Shown here piece after piece: positions 45,102 through 54,273 of a DNA stretch of 57,221 bases. Location: NCBI GenBank assembly GCA_035411425.1, contig DAONSX010000009.1, positions 1 through 57,221 on the forward strand. The letters are read 5' to 3'. Within the stretch, counting starts at the first letter, position 1, and every line of letters starts with the position of its first letter. This DNA comes from TTA-H9 sp002071415. GTDB lineage: Bacteria > Bacteroidota > Bacteroidia > Bacteroidales > TTA-H9. Under the pieces are notes generated by a model. That model ran no database searches. It was not told the origin of the DNA and saw nothing but the letters and a program-made list of their open reading frames with translations. A program made the translations under genes and the position numbers.

Positions 45102-46336
45102 TCTTTCAATATATCCTCTACTTCTTTGAGCCGACCATCTACTACTGCAGGTTTTAGTTTCAAAATATGAGCAAATAAGGGATACAGATGAATATTCTCG
45201 AAACTTGGCCTTTCGTAACCATTTTTGAAAGCAGGCCCCACTCCGTAAAAAATTCCGTGCATATCAGGATAAACATTGTCGTAACCATGATGGCCAGGAA
45301 GAATTTTTGCCGGGTGAGTAAGCATGATGTTCCAACCTGTATCCGCTAAAACAACTAAATCATAAATACGGGGATTCGTACTATAATGCAAACGCTGAGG
45401 CACTTCTTCCTTTTTCCAAACCGTGAGATGGTTTACTTTTTTTAAACGTTGATATAAAGAATCCTTATAGGCCGGAATACCATCCAGATTCATTTGAACT
45501 TCCCCACCACAGGCCATGGTGATCCAGTAACGAGGCACAAGTTGGTCCACATACAGGTTATTGCTTTCGTTAACTTTTGCCATTCCATGGTCGGAAACCA
45601 CAACAAAGTTTACTTTCTTTGCTATGGGCAATTCGTTGAGTCGAGCACGAAAAACGCCCACCAGTGAATCGAGATAGGAAACCATTCTGCCGGTCGAAGC
45701 CGCAAGCGGTCCTTCATGATGGCCAATTTTATCGGGTTGGTGCATATACCACATGATCAGATGAGGTCGTTTTTCGGAAGGCAATTGCAACCATGCAATA
45801 ACTGAATCGATGCGGGAGGTAAAAGGCAAATCCTGATTGTAGCGAAGCCAAATAGATGGGTATTTCCCCTTGATGGGAGCTTCACTGCCTACCCAGTAAC
45901 AACAAGCCGACTTCATGCCTTGATTTTCTGCTGTAAGCCAGATGGGCTCGCCTTCATAAAATGCTCCATTCATAATGCTCTGCCGGTTAGTTGGTTCATA
46001 AGTCCCAATCGCAGGTACATAAAATGAATTTTGTATAATTCCGTGATGGTCGGGATATAAGCCCGTGGCAATGGAATAATGGTTGGGGAAAGTCTTGGTA
46101 GGGAAACAAGGAATAAGAGAATGCGCATGCACCCCTTCTTGGGCCATCTTATCGAGATTGGGAGTAGAAAAATACTGAGGATAATCCCATCGGAAACCAT
46201 CCAGTGAAAGAACCACCAGATAAGGTTTCTCATCGGCTTGCCGCGCCCTGTTGCAGCCGAAAGATAACCCTAAAATTATAGATAGTGCAACAAGCAGGCT
46301 AAACGCTTTAAAAAAAATACGCCGGTCGAGTTTCAT
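45098..46336 (-). CDS. Nucleotide pyrophosphatase/phosphodiesterase-type lipoprotein
   Basis: A 412-residue alkaline-phosphatase-superfamily enzyme (NPP type). A lipoprotein signal ends in LSFGC (Cys28). The catalytic domain has LVVLSLDGFRWDY (first metal Asp), the nucleophile Thr in CFPTKTFPNHY, the metal ligands in HQPDKIGHHEG, VVSDHGM and the final His in GHHGYDN. It is likely in the periplasm or on the cell surface, hydrolysing phosphodiesters such as nucleotides or sugar nucleotides to salvage phosphate or nucleosides. A -7 box (TATTTTTG, minus strand 46364-46357) lies 20 nt upstream. Convergent with truA. Confidence 0.92.
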   Translation of the reverse strand: MKLDRRIFFKAFSLLVALSIILGLSFGCNRARQADEKPYLVVLSLDGFRWDYPQYFSTPNLDKMAQEGVHAHSLIPCFPTKTFPNHYSIATGLYPDHHGIIQNSFYVPAIGTYEPTNRQSIMNGAFYEGEPIWLTAENQGMKSACCYWVGSEAPIKGKYPSIWLRYNQDLPFTSRIDSVIAWLQLPSEKRPHLIMWYMHQPDKIGHHEGPLAASTGRMVSYLDSLVGVFRARLNELPIAKKVNFVVVSDHGMAKVNESNNLYVDQLVPRYWITMACGGEVQMNLDGIPAYKDSLYQRLKKVNHLTVWKKEEVPQRLHYSTNPRIYDLVVLADTGWNIMLTHPAKILPGHHGYDNVYPDMHGIFYGVGPAFKNGYERPSFENIHLYPLFAHILKLKPAVVDGRLKEVEDILKD

Positions 46337-46515
46337 GATTTCTATGTTTTTCCGAACAAAAATAAGGAGAGCTTCCCAAACGAAAATTAATTTAATTTGA
46401 AGAAATAATTGTAGTTTGAAGCCTTTGAATTCAAATAGCTGATAAACTGTAAAATATAAAAAATAGTCGATTATCGAAAATGAGGTAAAAAAGTTTTATG
46501 AATTGAATCGGTTGC

Positions 46516-47868
46516 TCAATAAACCAACAAACGTTTATATTCATGATGTTTAAGACCGGATAGGATGATATGTCGAGCATCGCGGGTATCGATGCAACGA
46601 TGAATGCAGGAATGGAGGTAATCGGCTGTTCCATCGAAATCGGTTCCATCAAAATAGCCAAAACCCAGATAAGCACCATGCCTAACTTCTACCACGGAAT
46701 ATTCATCGGAGCGGCGCCCCTTATCGATGATAAAAAAATTTTCATGTTCGAATTTAATAGGAGCAATGGCCGCTTCTACACGAGTGTTGTAGTCGGCAGG
46801 GGATTCCAATCCTATGCAGGCTCCCATGCATTGACCAATGCCATGCTTAAAACAGGCACCCCCAGTTTTATACAAACCACAAAGCTTCTGACACAGATGA
46901 TATTCATCGCATAAAGCAAAGAGAGCACGCTTGGCCATCATAACCGAGTTGAAGGTAGTAACAGGAAGTAAACCATCGGATAATTTATCTACTTTCAGTC
47001 GCATATAGCCCTTTTCGTCGAAATAGGTAAAAAGTCCTATACGGAAACCTGTCCGTCGCTGCTGACGGTTATACAAGGGTTTATGTTTTTTTATTTCCTC
47101 CGATTCGAGTAACTGTGCAATGAGATCGCTGCCTGTAATTTCGTAAGAAATATCGGCAACGGCAAGTTTCATTTCAACAGCCTTGCGTGTAGTTTCATTA
47201 TAGAGGTGCGACAGCACCCGCTCATGAATGTTTTTACTTTTGCCTATATAGACGATCTGATGAGATGCATTATAAAAATAATACACTCCGGCTTCTTCGG
47301 GCAAAGCACGCAAAGTAGCCTCAGAAATTAAAGAATTTATGCCCTTGAGGTTAATTTTTGAGAGATTAGGGTCAATGCCCAATAGATATTCGAAGAGTTT
47401 GACCGTGGCCAAAGCATCTCCACCAGCCCTGTGCCGGTCGAAGATTTGAATACCCAAATCCCGACAAATATTCCCAAGACTGTAAGATGAGTGATGGGGA
47501 ATGAGTTTTCGGCTCAGACGAACCGTACATAGTTTGTTGCGCTCGAAGCGATAGCCTAAATTTTTGAATTCCTCTCTCACAAAACCATAATCGAATCCCA
47601 CATTATGCGCAACAAAAACGGAGTCTTCGGTCATCTCGAGCACCTTGCGGGCAATCTCACAGAATCGAGGTGCATTCTCTAGCATTCGATCGGTGATGCC
47701 GGTTATCTGGCTTATGCGATAAGGAATCCTTTTCTCAGGATTCACCAGGGTAACGAATTCATCGGTAATCTTCTGCCCGTCGTGATTGAATATAGCAATC
47801 TCGGTGATGCGTTCTCCCTTAATCGAAGTGCCCGTAGTTTCGACGTCAATAATAGAGTATTTAGCCAT
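46516..47868 (-). CDS. DnaQ-type exonuclease - GIY-YIG endonuclease fusion
   Basis: A 450-residue protein. The N-terminal ~165 residues are a DEDDh 3'-5' exonuclease (DVETTG with Asp8/Glu10; HNVGFDYGF with Asp93; HRAGGDA with His146/Asp151). Residues ~192-275 are a GIY-YIG nuclease of the UvrC N-terminal type (GVYYFYN, VYIGKS, Glu255, PLYNRQ). The C-terminal ~170 residues have a Cys cluster (CxxLCGLYKTGGACFKHGIGQCMGAC) like UvrC/Cho. The same architecture occurs widely in Bacteroidota and some actinobacteria and is assigned to DNA repair. It lies 63 nt downstream of the S24 repressor gene, on the same strand, probably cotranscribed. Confidence 0.92.
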   Translation of the reverse strand: MAKYSIIDVETTGTSIKGERITEIAIFNHDGQKITDEFVTLVNPEKRIPYRISQITGITDRMLENAPRFCEIARKVLEMTEDSVFVAHNVGFDYGFVREEFKNLGYRFERNKLCTVRLSRKLIPHHSSYSLGNICRDLGIQIFDRHRAGGDALATVKLFEYLLGIDPNLSKINLKGINSLISEATLRALPEEAGVYYFYNASHQIVYIGKSKNIHERVLSHLYNETTRKAVEMKLAVADISYEITGSDLIAQLLESEEIKKHKPLYNRQQRRTGFRIGLFTYFDEKGYMRLKVDKLSDGLLPVTTFNSVMMAKRALFALCDEYHLCQKLCGLYKTGGACFKHGIGQCMGACIGLESPADYNTRVEAAIAPIKFEHENFFIIDKGRRSDEYSVVEVRHGAYLGFGYFDGTDFDGTADYLHSCIHRCIDTRDARHIILSGLKHHEYKRLLVY

Positions 47869-47931
47869 TTGCTGAGTAGGGATAATAGGCTTATTGATTT
47901 AAGATTGATTGGGAATGACACTGCGAGAATC

Positions 47932-48732
47932 TCATTCATCTATTTTTTTACGGATTGCCTTTACGTCGTCTTTCACTTCGTTCAAGGTTTGATAAATAAG
48001 ATCGGTGGAAGGAAGAGGTTCAGGAAACTGGTTAGTAATGTAATTGATGAATTTCCATACTTCGCGTACGTCGCGTATGTCCACATCGTAGGGCTGATAG
48101 ACTGGGTTAAGAGAATAGAGTCGGAGTTTACCTTCTTGTGCAATCAGGTTTTCCACCACTTTAAATACTATGCCGTCGTCGAGTGTAAGGATGATATAAG
48201 GATGGCGGTCGCGGATGCTCAGCCAGTTTTGGACGAATTCGCCCGTAACGTAAGCGCCGTCTGGGATAGGAAGCATGGAATCTCCAGAAATTTGAAAGGT
48301 ACGGTATTTCTTGTCACGTGAAAGGAAAGGCAGGCGAAAAGTTGGCAGTATGCTTACATAATCAGGGTCGGCAAAACCCGTAGCATAACCGGCTTTGGCC
48401 TTTTCGTTGACCAATTCGATGTTTTCTTCGTTTTGTGCATCAACGGTAGTAGCCAGCACCCTTAATTGGGTGCCACGCACAAAAGGATCATATCCACGTT
48501 CTATCTGGGAGAGTTGGCTTTCGGGCAGCTTTGCTAAGTCAACCTTCAAAAGAGTATCGATAGAAAGTTTGTAATATTCGGAGAATTGCGCCAGTACGCC
48601 AAGAGGTGGTTCAGCCACCCCGTTCTCATATCCGCTCAGAGTAGGTCGTTTCATATTCAAAGCCAGGGCTACCGCGTCCTGTGTGCGCCCCTTACGCTTG
48701 CGAAGCAGTTTGATGTTGGATGCAAAATACAT
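47932..48732 (-). CDS. XRE-S24 self-cleaving repressor (LexA/CI-like)
   Basis: About 266 residues. The N terminus is a helix-turn-helix of the Cro/CI type (SNIKLLRKRKGRTQDAVALALNMKRPTLSGYENG). The C-terminal half is an S24 peptidase domain with the Ser nucleophile in SGDSM (Ser152) and the Lys general base in GIVFKVV (Lys191). An Ala-Gly pair at residues 114-115 (EKAKAGYATG) is where related repressors cut themselves. The ATG at 48732 is preferred over the codon at 48762, since the -7 box TATCTTTG (48758-48751) lies between them. It should repress itself, the downstream nuclease and the divergent dinB until DNA damage triggers cleavage (inference). Confidence 0.9.
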   Translation of the reverse strand: MYFASNIKLLRKRKGRTQDAVALALNMKRPTLSGYENGVAEPPLGVLAQFSEYYKLSIDTLLKVDLAKLPESQLSQIERGYDPFVRGTQLRVLATTVDAQNEENIELVNEKAKAGYATGFADPDYVSILPTFRLPFLSRDKKYRTFQISGDSMLPIPDGAYVTGEFVQNWLSIRDRHPYIILTLDDGIVFKVVENLIAQEGKLRLYSLNPVYQPYDVDIRDVREVWKFINYITNQFPEPLPSTDLIYQTLNEVKDDVKAIRKKIDE

Positions 48733-48750
48733 AAGACAAAATTTTTTTTG

Positions 48751-48758
48751 CAAAGATA
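48751..48758 (-). promoter_or_regulatory. -7 box of the S24 repressor gene
   Basis: TATCTTTG on the minus strand is a perfect TAnnTTTG match, 18 nt before ATG 48732. It lies beside the inverted repeat at 48760-48777, which would place a bound repressor on its own promoter. Confidence 0.55.
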
Positions 48759-48759
48759 A

Positions 48760-48818
48760 CATTTTTTGTAAAAAATGATTATATTGCCATCGAAATTTTG
48801 ATTAAAAAATAATCATTT
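48760..48818. promoter_or_regulatory. Candidate operators in the S24/dinB divergent region
   Basis: Two inverted repeats fill the gap between the divergent genes. One is an 18-bp palindrome, CATTTTTT-GT-AAAAAATG (48760-48777), directly upstream of the repressor -7 box. The other is a pair of 10-bp arms, AAATGATTAT (48773-48782) and ATAATCATTT (48809-48818), spanning the dinB promoter region. Such symmetry is expected of dimeric HTH repressor sites. Binding is inferred. Confidence 0.5.
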
Positions 48819-48821
48819 ACT

Positions 48822-50003
48822 ATGAAATGCATGCCTTTGTCAACGAAATATATAAATGAGCCGGGACGTACTATTTTGCATCTCGACATGGACACGTTTT
48901 TTGTTTCGGCCGAGCGGCTTTACAACCACAAGCTCGAAGACAAACCGGTAATCATTGGTGGGATGGGCGACAGAGGCGTGGTAGCCTCATGCAGTTATGA
49001 AGCCAGACGTTTTGGGGTGCACTCGGCAATGCCAGTACGTATGGCCAAAATACTTTGTCCTGAAGCCATTTTTATTCGTGGCGATATGGAACTCTATACC
49101 CGGCTTTCACGAATGGTTACTCAAATCATAGCCGAAAAAGCCCCTTTATTCGAAAAAGCTTCTATTGATGAACATTATCTCGATCTTACAGGAATGGAAC
49201 GTTACTTTGGATGCTACAAATGGGCACATGAACTTCGGCAGAGCATCATCCATCATACCGGCTTGCCTATCTCATTGGGACTTTCGGTAAATAAAACCGT
49301 TGCAAAAATGGCTACCGGCGAAGCCAAACCCAATGGAGAAAAGGAAGTACCATCCATGGAAGTAAAAAATTTCCTCAATCCTCTTCCTATCCATAAAATC
49401 CCGGGCATCGGAGAAAAAACCTATCAAACCCTCCGTTCTATGGGGATAGTCAACATACAAACCCTCAGCGCCATCCCTCCCGATATCATGGAAACCCTCC
49501 TGGGCAAAAATGGAATTATCCTCTGGAAACGCGCCAATGGCATCGACACTACTCCCGTAATCCCCTATTCCGAAGAAAAATCCATAGGACACGAAACCAC
49601 CTTCGATCAAGATACCATAGATGTGAACAAAATTACAAATACCTTACTGCGCATGACCGAACGCCTAACTTTCGAACTGAGGAAAAAACAGAAACTCACC
49701 TCCTGTGTTACCGTAAAGATACGTTATGCCAACTTCGATACGCACAGCCTTCAAAGACAAATCCCTTATACTTCGCTCGACCATGAACTTTTCCCCGTGG
49801 TAAAAAACCTGTTCGAAAAACTCTATCAACGACGTATGCTCATCCGCTTGGTAGGTGTACGCTTCAGCCATCTCATCCATGGATTTCATCAGCTCGATGT
49901 CTTCGATCCTTCGCCCCGCCTCATCGATCTGTATAAAGCCATGGACCACATCCGATTGCGTTACGGTCCCAAAGCCATCCGCCGGGGAAGCACTTTCGAA
50001 TAG
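48822..50003 (+). CDS. dinB: Y-family DNA polymerase IV
   Basis: A 393-residue translesion polymerase. The metal-binding acidic residues are in HLDMDTFFVS (Asp22, Asp24) and SIDEHYLD (Asp116, Glu117), and the YEARRFGVHSAMP fingers segment is clear. The thumb has helix-hairpin-helix sequence (IPGIGEKTYQTLRSMGI) and a little-finger domain follows. The ATG at 48822 is the first in frame. It is divergent from the S24 repressor, with shared palindromes between them. There is no clear C-terminal beta-clamp motif I can be sure of. Confidence 0.95.
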   Translation: MKCMPLSTKYINEPGRTILHLDMDTFFVSAERLYNHKLEDKPVIIGGMGDRGVVASCSYEARRFGVHSAMPVRMAKILCPEAIFIRGDMELYTRLSRMVTQIIAEKAPLFEKASIDEHYLDLTGMERYFGCYKWAHELRQSIIHHTGLPISLGLSVNKTVAKMATGEAKPNGEKEVPSMEVKNFLNPLPIHKIPGIGEKTYQTLRSMGIVNIQTLSAIPPDIMETLLGKNGIILWKRANGIDTTPVIPYSEEKSIGHETTFDQDTIDVNKITNTLLRMTERLTFELRKKQKLTSCVTVKIRYANFDTHSLQRQIPYTSLDHELFPVVKNLFEKLYQRRMLIRLVGVRFSHLIHGFHQLDVFDPSPRLIDLYKAMDHIRLRYGPKAIRRGSTFE

Positions 50004-50116
50004 GAACCCTTATCCCGCGGTTTTTAAAATAAATTGTCCATATTTGACGCAAATTCATCAACTCCGATTTAGAGCCCATATTAGAAAAAAAACTGTTTAG
50101 AATTGATCTAAATAAT

Positions 50117-50124
50117 TATTTTTG
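50117..50124 (+). promoter_or_regulatory. -7 box ahead of porin-feoAB
   Basis: TATTTTTG matches TAnnTTTG. It is 29 nt before an ATG at 50154 and 86 nt before the preferred ATG at 50211. I see no convincing Fur-type palindrome here. Confidence 0.45.
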
Positions 50125-50210
50125 CAGTCGGAAACAACATTAAGATATTACCAATGAAATTGCTGTATTTATGCAGATTATGCTACAGGGATTGGAAGCA
50201 TGAAGGGAAA

Positions 50211-51323
50211 ATGGAATGGCATCCACACAGGAAGACATCCTTGATACTGTTAATTTTCTTACAAAATGCTACGTCTATATCTGCTCAAGGTAAAAACGAA
50301 AATAATTTTCTTACTTTTTCTGCCTCTTATGTTGGAGAAGGTTTTGCCAATTTTTCTGGAGGAATAAAAACAGGCCTTACCTATTTGGGGCTGGTTTCAT
50401 TGAATACTTATTTTGATGCTTCAAAAGCACATCTATGGGAAGGTGGTGGCTTTTTTCTGAGTTTATATAATACACATGGGGGTACGCCAGCCACTGATTT
50501 TGTTGGTGATTATCAGGGTGTTTCTAACATAGAGGCAGGCAATCACACTTATTTGTATGAGCTCTGGTATGCACAGAAATTCAGAAAAGTGAAAGGCATC
50601 ATTGGCATGCAGGATCTAAATGTAAATTACGCTGCCAGTCAATACGGGAATTCATTTATCAATAGTTCATTTGGAATTCCTTCCACCTTTGCCTATAATA
50701 TTTCTTCACCAATTTTTCCACTCACAGCATTGGGTTTTCATTTAGAATGGCAGCCGACTGAACATTTCAGGTGGAAAGCAGCCATTTTTGATGGAACGCC
50801 AGAAGGCTTGGAAAATTTTCATTTAAAATGGAAATTGAACAAACAAGATGGATTTTTGAGTATTACTGAAATTGAATGGACTAAAAACTGGAAGGGAAAT
50901 CATTCAGGAAGCTATAAAGTCGGTGCTTATTTTCATAATAGTCAGGATAGCTTGTCTCAGTCACAAGAAAATGGTGGATTTTACTTTGTAGGAGATCAGA
51001 CAATAAATGAACACATTGGAATATTTTCTCAAATAGCCGTAAGTCCATCATCAAAAAATTCAAATCCTGTTTATGCTGGTTTAGGTTTAAATTACAAAGG
51101 AATTATCAGTAAAAGACAGAAAGATATTTTAGGGTTGGCAGTGGCTTATGCAGGGCTGAAAGATAGAGCCGATGAAACAGCCTTAGAAACAATGTATCAT
51201 TTTATAATCAATGAGCATATTCCTTTAATACCAGATTTTCAGTATATTATAAATCCAGCTGGACAGGATATTGCTTTAAAAAATTCCTTGGTAGGTTTTT
51301 TAAGAATGCGATTTGATTTTTAA
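50211..51323 (+). CDS. OprB-like outer-membrane porin linked to feoAB
   Basis: About 370 residues. From ATG 50211 the protein has a plausible signal peptide (basic start, core SLILLIFLQNAT, cut after SAQ); an earlier in-frame ATG at 50154 adds 19 Cys/Trp-rich residues and cannot be excluded. The rest is a large beta-barrel resembling the OprB carbohydrate-selective porin family (GLTYLGLVSLNTYFDASKAHLWEGGGFFLS, ending in FLRMRFDF). feoAB starts 13 nt after its stop, so both are on one mRNA and the porin probably admits Fe(II) or its complexes (inference). The gene contains no TCGA, unlike its neighbours. Confidence 0.85.
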   Translation: MEWHPHRKTSLILLIFLQNATSISAQGKNENNFLTFSASYVGEGFANFSGGIKTGLTYLGLVSLNTYFDASKAHLWEGGGFFLSLYNTHGGTPATDFVGDYQGVSNIEAGNHTYLYELWYAQKFRKVKGIIGMQDLNVNYAASQYGNSFINSSFGIPSTFAYNISSPIFPLTALGFHLEWQPTEHFRWKAAIFDGTPEGLENFHLKWKLNKQDGFLSITEIEWTKNWKGNHSGSYKVGAYFHNSQDSLSQSQENGGFYFVGDQTINEHIGIFSQIAVSPSSKNSNPVYAGLGLNYKGIISKRQKDILGLAVAYAGLKDRADETALETMYHFIINEHIPLIPDFQYIINPAGQDIALKNSLVGFLRMRFDF

Positions 51324-51336
51324 AGTTCATTGAAAA

Positions 51337-53826
51337 ATGGAAGAAACCAATAATTTTAAGCGGCTTTCAGATTTATCACCAGGTGATGAAGCAATTATTG
51401 TGAAAGTGCTGGGGCATGGCTCTTTCAGGAGAAGACTTGCCGAAATGGGTTTTGTGAGAGGCAAAAAAGTAAAGGTGATTAAAAATGCTCCCCTGCAAGA
51501 TCCTGTTGAATACGAAATTATGGGATATAACATTTCGTTGAGGCGAAGCGAAGCAGAATTGATTCAGGTGATTTCTGTTCAGGATGCTGCAGCATTTACA
51601 AGGAACAAACATTTTAATGGAACGATTGATGAAGAAACTTTAAAAGTTTCGGCTCTTGAAAAGGAAAAATCTATTCATGTTGCATTGGTTGGCAATCCCA
51701 ACAGTGGAAAAACAACATTGTTTAATCGAATTTCTGGTTCACACGAAAGAGTTGGAAATTATGGCGGTGTAACAGTGGATGTGAAAGAAGCCGAAGTAAA
51801 GAAAAACGCTTATGCCATTAAGCTGGTTGATTTACCTGGAACTTATTCCATCACAGAATTTTCTCCTGAAGAACTTTATGTCAGAGTTTATTTGACGGAA
51901 AAAATGCCCGATATAGTTGTCAATGTGGTCGATGCTTCCAATCTGGAACGCAATTTATTTTTGACCACTCAGCTGATTGACATGGACTTGAAAGTTGTGA
52001 TTGCTCTGAATATGTATGATGAACTCCAAAAAAAAGGTGATAGGCTTGATTACAAATATTTAGGGAAAATGCTTGGAATACCTATTGTGCCAACTATTGC
52101 TACCAAAGGTGAAGGCATCGAAGAATTGCTGCAAAAATTAATTGATGTTTATGAAGATAAAGATCCCATTGTCAGGCACATCCACATTAATTATGGATCT
52201 ATAGTCGAGAAAGCCATCAAACAAATTCAGGATGTGATCTGGCAAAATCCAGCCATTACGGATAAATTATCTTCCCGTTATCTGGCTATCAAACTTTTGG
52301 AAGGTGATAAAACCATTCTCTCCGAACTGGAAAAATATGACAATTATCCTCAAATCGAATCTACTACGAGGCAAGCTATTCAAAGCCTCGAAAAAGAATA
52401 TGGCGATAGTTGCGAGACCGTTATTACTCAACTAAAATATGGATTCATCGAAGGAGCCTTAAAAGAAACCTATCATCTATCGAAGCAAAAACATAAGGAG
52501 AAGCAACAAACTTTAGATAATTTGTTTCTGCATAAGTTCTGGGGTTATCCTATTTTTCTGTTCTTCGTATGGTTAATGTTTCAATCGACCTTCAGCCTTG
52601 GAAAATATCCTACCCAATGGCTGGAAAGTGGAATTAACTTACTGGGTAGCTGGCTGGGGAGGATAATGGTCCCAGGACCATTGTGTGACTTATTGGTGAA
52701 TGGAATCATTGGTGGAGTAGGAAATGTGCTCGTCTTCTTTCCGAATATTCTTATTTTGTTTTTCTTCGTTTCCATCCTCGAGGATACAGGCTATATGTCG
52801 AGAGCGGCATTTTTGATGGATAAATTGATGCATAAAATTGGATTGCATGGGCAATCATTTATTCCACTGGTAATAGGATTTGGCTGCAATGTTCCGGCTA
52901 TTTTGGCCACGCGAACATTAAAAAATCGTAAAGACCGAATTTTAACCATTATCATTATTCCGTTTATGTCTTGCAGCGCTCGATTGCCAGTTTATCTGCT
53001 GCTCATTTCGGCCATCTTTCCAAAAAATCAAGCGCTCATTCTATTTTCACTTTATTCGATTGGAATTTTTATGGCCATTATCACGGCATTGTTCATGAAA
53101 CGGACAGTTTTCAAAGAAGAAGAGTCGCCTTTTGTAATGGAATTGCCTCCCTATCGGATACCAACTCTAAAAACCATTAACATTCACATGTGGGATAAAA
53201 GTCGGGAATATTTGCGAAAAATAGGAAATATTATCCTGGTAGCTTCCATTATCATCTGGGCAATGGGCTATTTTCCTCGTCATCCAGAAATTGATAAAAA
53301 ATATGAAGAACAAATTTTGTCTGTACAAAACAATACTACTTTAAGTAAAGGTGAAAAAGAAAAAACGGTTAATCAATTGCAAACGACTAAGATGGCAGAA
53401 TTACAGCAAAAGTCTATTATTGGGCAATTGGGTAAAGTGGTAGAGCCTGCAATTCGTCCCTTAGGCTTCGATTGGAAAATGGGCATTGGATTATTCACAG
53501 GATTAGCTGCTAAAGAGTTGGTAATTAGTACAATGGGTGTGTTGTATCAAGTTGATAATTCCGGAGATAATTCTGTTTCTTTACAAGAAAAATTAAAAAA
53601 TGAGGTTCATACAGCAGGTAAGTTAAAAGGAGAAAAAGTCTTTACCCCTTTGGTTGCTTTTGCTTTTATGGTTTTTATTTTGCTGTATGTTCCATGTGTA
53701 GCAACTATTGCTGCTATGAAAAAAGAAGCAGGCTGGCAATGGGCTGTTTTCGGAGTAGTTTACAATACATTGGTAGCCTGGCTGATGGCTTTTCTGATTT
53801 ACCAAATTGGAAATTGTATAGTATAG
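51337..53826 (+). CDS. feoB: Fused FeoA-FeoB ferrous iron transporter
   Basis: An 829-residue inner-membrane transporter. Residues 1-80 are a FeoA SH3-like domain; from ~112 the FeoB GTPase domain shows G1 GNPNSGKTTLF (Lys125), G3 DLPGTYS and G4 NMYDE, then a helical regulatory region and a membrane core with Gly/Cys-rich segments (GFGCNVPAILATRT and ARLPVY). FeoA-FeoB fusions are typical of Bacteroidota. It takes up Fe(II), matching an anaerobic lifestyle. It is directly downstream of an OprB-like porin. Base usage shifts inside the gene: TCGA is absent through the FeoA part and reappears from 51726. Confidence 0.95.
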   Translation: MEETNNFKRLSDLSPGDEAIIVKVLGHGSFRRRLAEMGFVRGKKVKVIKNAPLQDPVEYEIMGYNISLRRSEAELIQVISVQDAAAFTRNKHFNGTIDEETLKVSALEKEKSIHVALVGNPNSGKTTLFNRISGSHERVGNYGGVTVDVKEAEVKKNAYAIKLVDLPGTYSITEFSPEELYVRVYLTEKMPDIVVNVVDASNLERNLFLTTQLIDMDLKVVIALNMYDELQKKGDRLDYKYLGKMLGIPIVPTIATKGEGIEELLQKLIDVYEDKDPIVRHIHINYGSIVEKAIKQIQDVIWQNPAITDKLSSRYLAIKLLEGDKTILSELEKYDNYPQIESTTRQAIQSLEKEYGDSCETVITQLKYGFIEGALKETYHLSKQKHKEKQQTLDNLFLHKFWGYPIFLFFVWLMFQSTFSLGKYPTQWLESGINLLGSWLGRIMVPGPLCDLLVNGIIGGVGNVLVFFPNILILFFFVSILEDTGYMSRAAFLMDKLMHKIGLHGQSFIPLVIGFGCNVPAILATRTLKNRKDRILTIIIIPFMSCSARLPVYLLLISAIFPKNQALILFSLYSIGIFMAIITALFMKRTVFKEEESPFVMELPPYRIPTLKTINIHMWDKSREYLRKIGNIILVASIIIWAMGYFPRHPEIDKKYEEQILSVQNNTTLSKGEKEKTVNQLQTTKMAELQQKSIIGQLGKVVEPAIRPLGFDWKMGIGLFTGLAAKELVISTMGVLYQVDNSGDNSVSLQEKLKNEVHTAGKLKGEKVFTPLVAFAFMVFILLYVPCVATIAAMKKEAGWQWAVFGVVYNTLVAWLMAFLIYQIGNCIV

Positions 53827-53988
53827 TTTAAAAATGCTAATAAACAACCACATTAATCTTCATTACAAAGCTGTTTTATTTCAAACTATTATTTCGCAAT
53901 ATTTTAGATATCTGCTTGCATACTAAATTGATTGATTTTGATGCAAATCAATGTAAAACAAACAAATAAAAATTATTTGAGATATAAT

Positions 53989-54273
53989 TTACAATACTTT
54001 CTGCAAATAATAATCCAGCAAAAGTTTGAACATTTTGCCGTGATTGGGATATTTCAGATGGAGTAGTTCGTGCAAGATGATTTTATACCTTACCTCTTTC
54101 GGCTCATCAAGCAATATTTCGTTGAAACTCAATCGACCTTTGCTCGAGCAACTTGCCCATTTCCTTTTCATGGCCCTGATATGAATGGCATTGGGCTTTA
54201 CTCCCACTTCGTCGGCCAAAGTCAGCACTTCGTTTTTTAATTCTTCGTGCGTGGTCATTTTAAATTTTGACAT
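53989..54273 (-). CDS. Small YgjP/M48-like metallopeptidase
   Basis: A 94-residue protein with the zinc motif HELLH followed by a third His in NHGKMF, and the conserved MKRKWASCSSKGRLSFN segment of the YgjP (DUF45) family. Family members are often 200 or more residues, so this is a minimal form with only the catalytic core. Two starts are possible: ATG 54273, which overlaps the hsdR stop by 14 nt, or ATG 54258. Minimal YgjP-like genes are commonly seen beside type I restriction genes; the role is unknown. It is transcribed with hsdR. Confidence 0.88.
   Translation of the reverse strand: MSKFKMTTHEELKNEVLTLADEVGVKPNAIHIRAMKRKWASCSSKGRLSFNEILLDEPKEVRYKIILHELLHLKYPNHGKMFKLLLDYYLQKVL

Noticed and set aside
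47782..48321. 179-codon plus-strand open frame
   Set aside because: Antisense to the S24 repressor and nuclease genes; no family match.
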